Part shown: positions 62,011-64,000 of the stretch, piece after piece
Position numbering within the stretch: the first letter of the stretch is position 1
How the letters are laid out: every line of letters starts with the position of its first letter
Assembly: GCF_001632365.1 (NCBI RefSeq)
Contig: NW_024468549.1
Coordinates: 300,086-364,085 of the forward strand
DNA from: Laetiporus sulphureus 93-53
Taxonomy: Eukaryota > Basidiomycota > Agaricomycetes > Polyporales > Laetiporaceae
DNA: 64,000 nt
Reading direction: 5' to 3'
Position numbers and translations under genes: made by a program
Notes under the pieces: model-generated
What the model was told of the DNA's origin: nothing
The model's database searches: none
What the model saw: only the letters and a program-made list of their open reading frames with translations

Positions 62011-62059
62011 CAGCCGAACGATAACTGTACGCACGCTGCCGAAATCGTGCGCGTACTTC

Positions 62060-64000
62060 AAGCTGCAGATCCGGGGCTGGCGTTCTTCGCGGTCCACAAA
62101 TGACCATCCGCGGTGCCCCGAGTCGGTCGCTCGACGGTCAGCGCTATCACCGAGGATAACAGCGCACAGGCCAGCCCTTTCCCGGAGACTCGAGTGGATC
62201 GGAGTGGGCGTGCCAGCGAGTGGTCGTATGCAACGTCTCGCAGCGAGGTGAGTGTTCCGTTCGTTCTCATTCTCACTTTATTCGCTCAGAGTACACCAAC
62301 CAGGGCTTATGAACGGACGCGCCACGGCATACGCCTTGGCTTTTAGCACACCGCAACCGCATGCCGTAGCCAGCGAGCACACCATGCCCGCAGCGTCCGT
62401 GGACGTCATGCGCACAGACGCGACCTACCTCTACTCTCAAAACCGAGTCTGGGCTGCGACGCTAGCGAAGCACGATGGGTTCCGGCGCTCATAGCCGTGT
62501 GATACCCGCATGCGCGCCGTGTGCACGCGAACCTCGCGAATCCAAAGTCGAGTCGTCTCCCGGTGCCGCGACGGTTCTTGGAGGCCCAGAAACGACCATC
62601 GCGGTGCGCAATGCGTATCGTTTGACGTTCGGTACGTTGTCGAACAGAAGAGCGCACGGGGCCAGGCTCCCGGGAGAATCCTATCCATCGCGGCGTCTCG
62701 TCGAGGTGAGTGCCCGTTCGTTCGCGCACGTCGCGCACACTAGGGAGCGCGTCGGTGCGGCGTTCGCGGACGTCATGCGCACGGACGCGACCTGCGTCCA
62801 TTCTCGGGTCTCGTAGGCGAGTCCGGGCTGCAACACTAGCAGAGGACAATGGGCACCGCGGATTCTGGCGCTCACAGCCCGCATGCGAACCATGACCAGG
62901 TCATCTCCGCTTATCGCGACGGTTGTTCGCGGTCCAGAAGAGACCTATCGCGGTGCGCTGCGTTGATCATTCGACAGTCAGCACGTCATCGAAAGAAGAT
63001 CACGCACAGGGCCAGGCTTCCTGGAGGAACATCGATCCGTACACGGCCCCTCACATCAAGTTGAATGCCCCCCGTTTCGTGTACGCGCTTCGCGTCTAGT
63101 AGAAGAGGCGACCGGCAAGGCTGATGGACGGACGCGTTGCGGCATGGGGAGGGACATTCGCCTCGATCGCTCGCATGCTCGGCAGCAATCACGTACCGAG
63201 CCCAATTAAGCATACCACGGTCGCGGCGCGGCGTTCGTGGATGTCGTGTGCACGAGCGCGACCTGTATTTCCTCTCGTCCGCGAGTTCGGACTGTGGTGC
63301 TGGCATCGAATAATATGGGCACCGCGATTTCAGACACTCACAAGCCGTACGGCACGCTGCGCGTCCGCCGCCGAATCATGTGTGCGCGAATGTCGAGTCA
63401 GGACTGTGCCATACTTTGGGCACTGCAATGGTTCTTCAAGGCCCAGAAAGGGCCTATCGCGGTGTGCTGCGCTGATCGCTCGTACAGCGGGCGCATCGAT
63501 GAAAAGACTCGGAAGAGTTCACAGGGCGAGGCTTCCGGAAGAATCTCAAATTGTGCGTTCGTGCATTCTCACGTCGAGGTGGGTGAACCGTTCGTGAACG
63601 CACGTCGTTTTTGCTAGGCAGAGCGACCGTTGGGCCTCCTAGACAGAGGTGTCCCAGCGTGGTGTAGAAGGCATCCGCATCGGTCGAAAAAAAATGCATT
63701 TGCATACCGAGCTGAAGTAGGCACACCGTGCCCGCGGTGCGGCATTTGTGGATGTCGTGGGCATGAGCGCGACCTGCATCCGGTCTTATAGGTGATCCGG
63801 GTTGCGACACTAACGGAGCACGATGGGTATGACGGGTGCCGGTACTCACAGCAAAATGACGACTGCCTGCGCGGGAATCGTTCGACCCGTGTACATGCGA
63901 ACTCGTGCATCGCGAATGAGCAGTATTCGGTGCCGCGATGGTTCTTCGAGGTCCAGGAAAGATCTACCGCGGTGTGCGCTGATCGCCCAATAGTTGGTGC
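62060..64000. repeat. Array of degenerate 0.35-0.5 kb repeats running off the window
   Basis: One block (GTTCTT, then a ...GGTCCA or GGCCCA... stretch, then ATCGCGGTG or CCGCGGTG) recurs near 62083, 62573, 62923, 63430 and 63943. A second block (GGACGTCATGCGCAC or GGATGTCGTG, followed by GCGACCTG) recurs near 62402, 62766, 63237 and 63751. They alternate in the same orientation, so this is a tandem array with units of about 350-515 bp. Open frames inside shift from unit to unit, which argues against protein coding. Confidence 0.7.

Noticed and set aside
62406..62849. 147-codon minus-strand ORF and similar ORFs in 61.4-64 kb
   Set aside because: Frames change from repeat unit to repeat unit, and no unit keeps the same reading frame.

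Overview
The window is nuclear DNA of a filamentous basidiomycete, most likely an Agaricomycete. Genes are on both strands and are interrupted by many short introns of about 50-80 nt with GT..AG borders. The gene content is fungal: a Zn-cluster-type regulator, a Skt5/Chs4-type Sel1 protein, Rho4-like and PBN1-like proteins, and families expanded in mushrooms. The order Polyporales is only a guess. Exon joins below were read by eye from frames and splice signals; where I could sum the exons, they gave an intact frame.

Layout. 1-5.3 kb: the 3' part of a fungal transcription factor (+), a Nup37-like WD protein (-), and divergently a 71-codon membrane ORF whose stop overlaps the start of UMP-CMP kinase (ATGA). 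5.3-10.6 kb: poorly conserved sequence with one uncertain multi-frame hypothetical gene. 10.6-16.4 kb: an APH-type kinase, two paralogous genes of a small unknown family, and a gene-poor stretch with two copies of a dispersed repeat. 16.5-24.3 kb: housekeeping genes: a diacylglycerol-kinase-fold lipid kinase, a Nit2 omega-amidase, a Ydj1-type DnaJ, a Rho4-like GTPase and a PBN1/PIG-X protein. A 644-bp fold-back transposon (CACTG ends, 3-bp target duplication) lies just upstream of PBN1.

25.2-34.6 kb is the most dynamic region. A 16-exon 6-phosphofructo-2-kinase/fructose-2,6-bisphosphatase gene is flanked by members of a P-loop family resembling the Crinkler/RHS (CR) effector-like proteins. 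There is a decayed inverted copy upstream, an intact copy (A), a second copy (B) with a one-base deletion, and a decayed third copy (C). A and B arose by tandem duplication of about 2.35 kb that also copied the last exon of the metabolic gene.

34.7-43.2 kb: a GT8-type glycosyltransferase and three short-chain dehydrogenases. Two of these, with their promoters and an adjacent SDR relic, form another tandem duplication. 43.4-49.4 kb: a large mushroom-type protein kinase and a multi-exon cytochrome P450. 50.7-60.4 kb: housekeeping again: SDA1 (60S ribosome biogenesis), an RGG/coiled-coil protein, phosphoglycerate kinase with a clear TATA/CT promoter, a PITH protein and a Skt5/Chs4-like Sel1 protein. 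60.8-64 kb: one weak ORF, then degenerate tandem repeats that run off the end of the window.

There is no obvious biosynthetic cluster. Conserved, intron-rich core genes alternate with islands of young duplications, decayed copies and repeats. I saw no rRNA genes, CRISPR arrays or confident tRNA genes.
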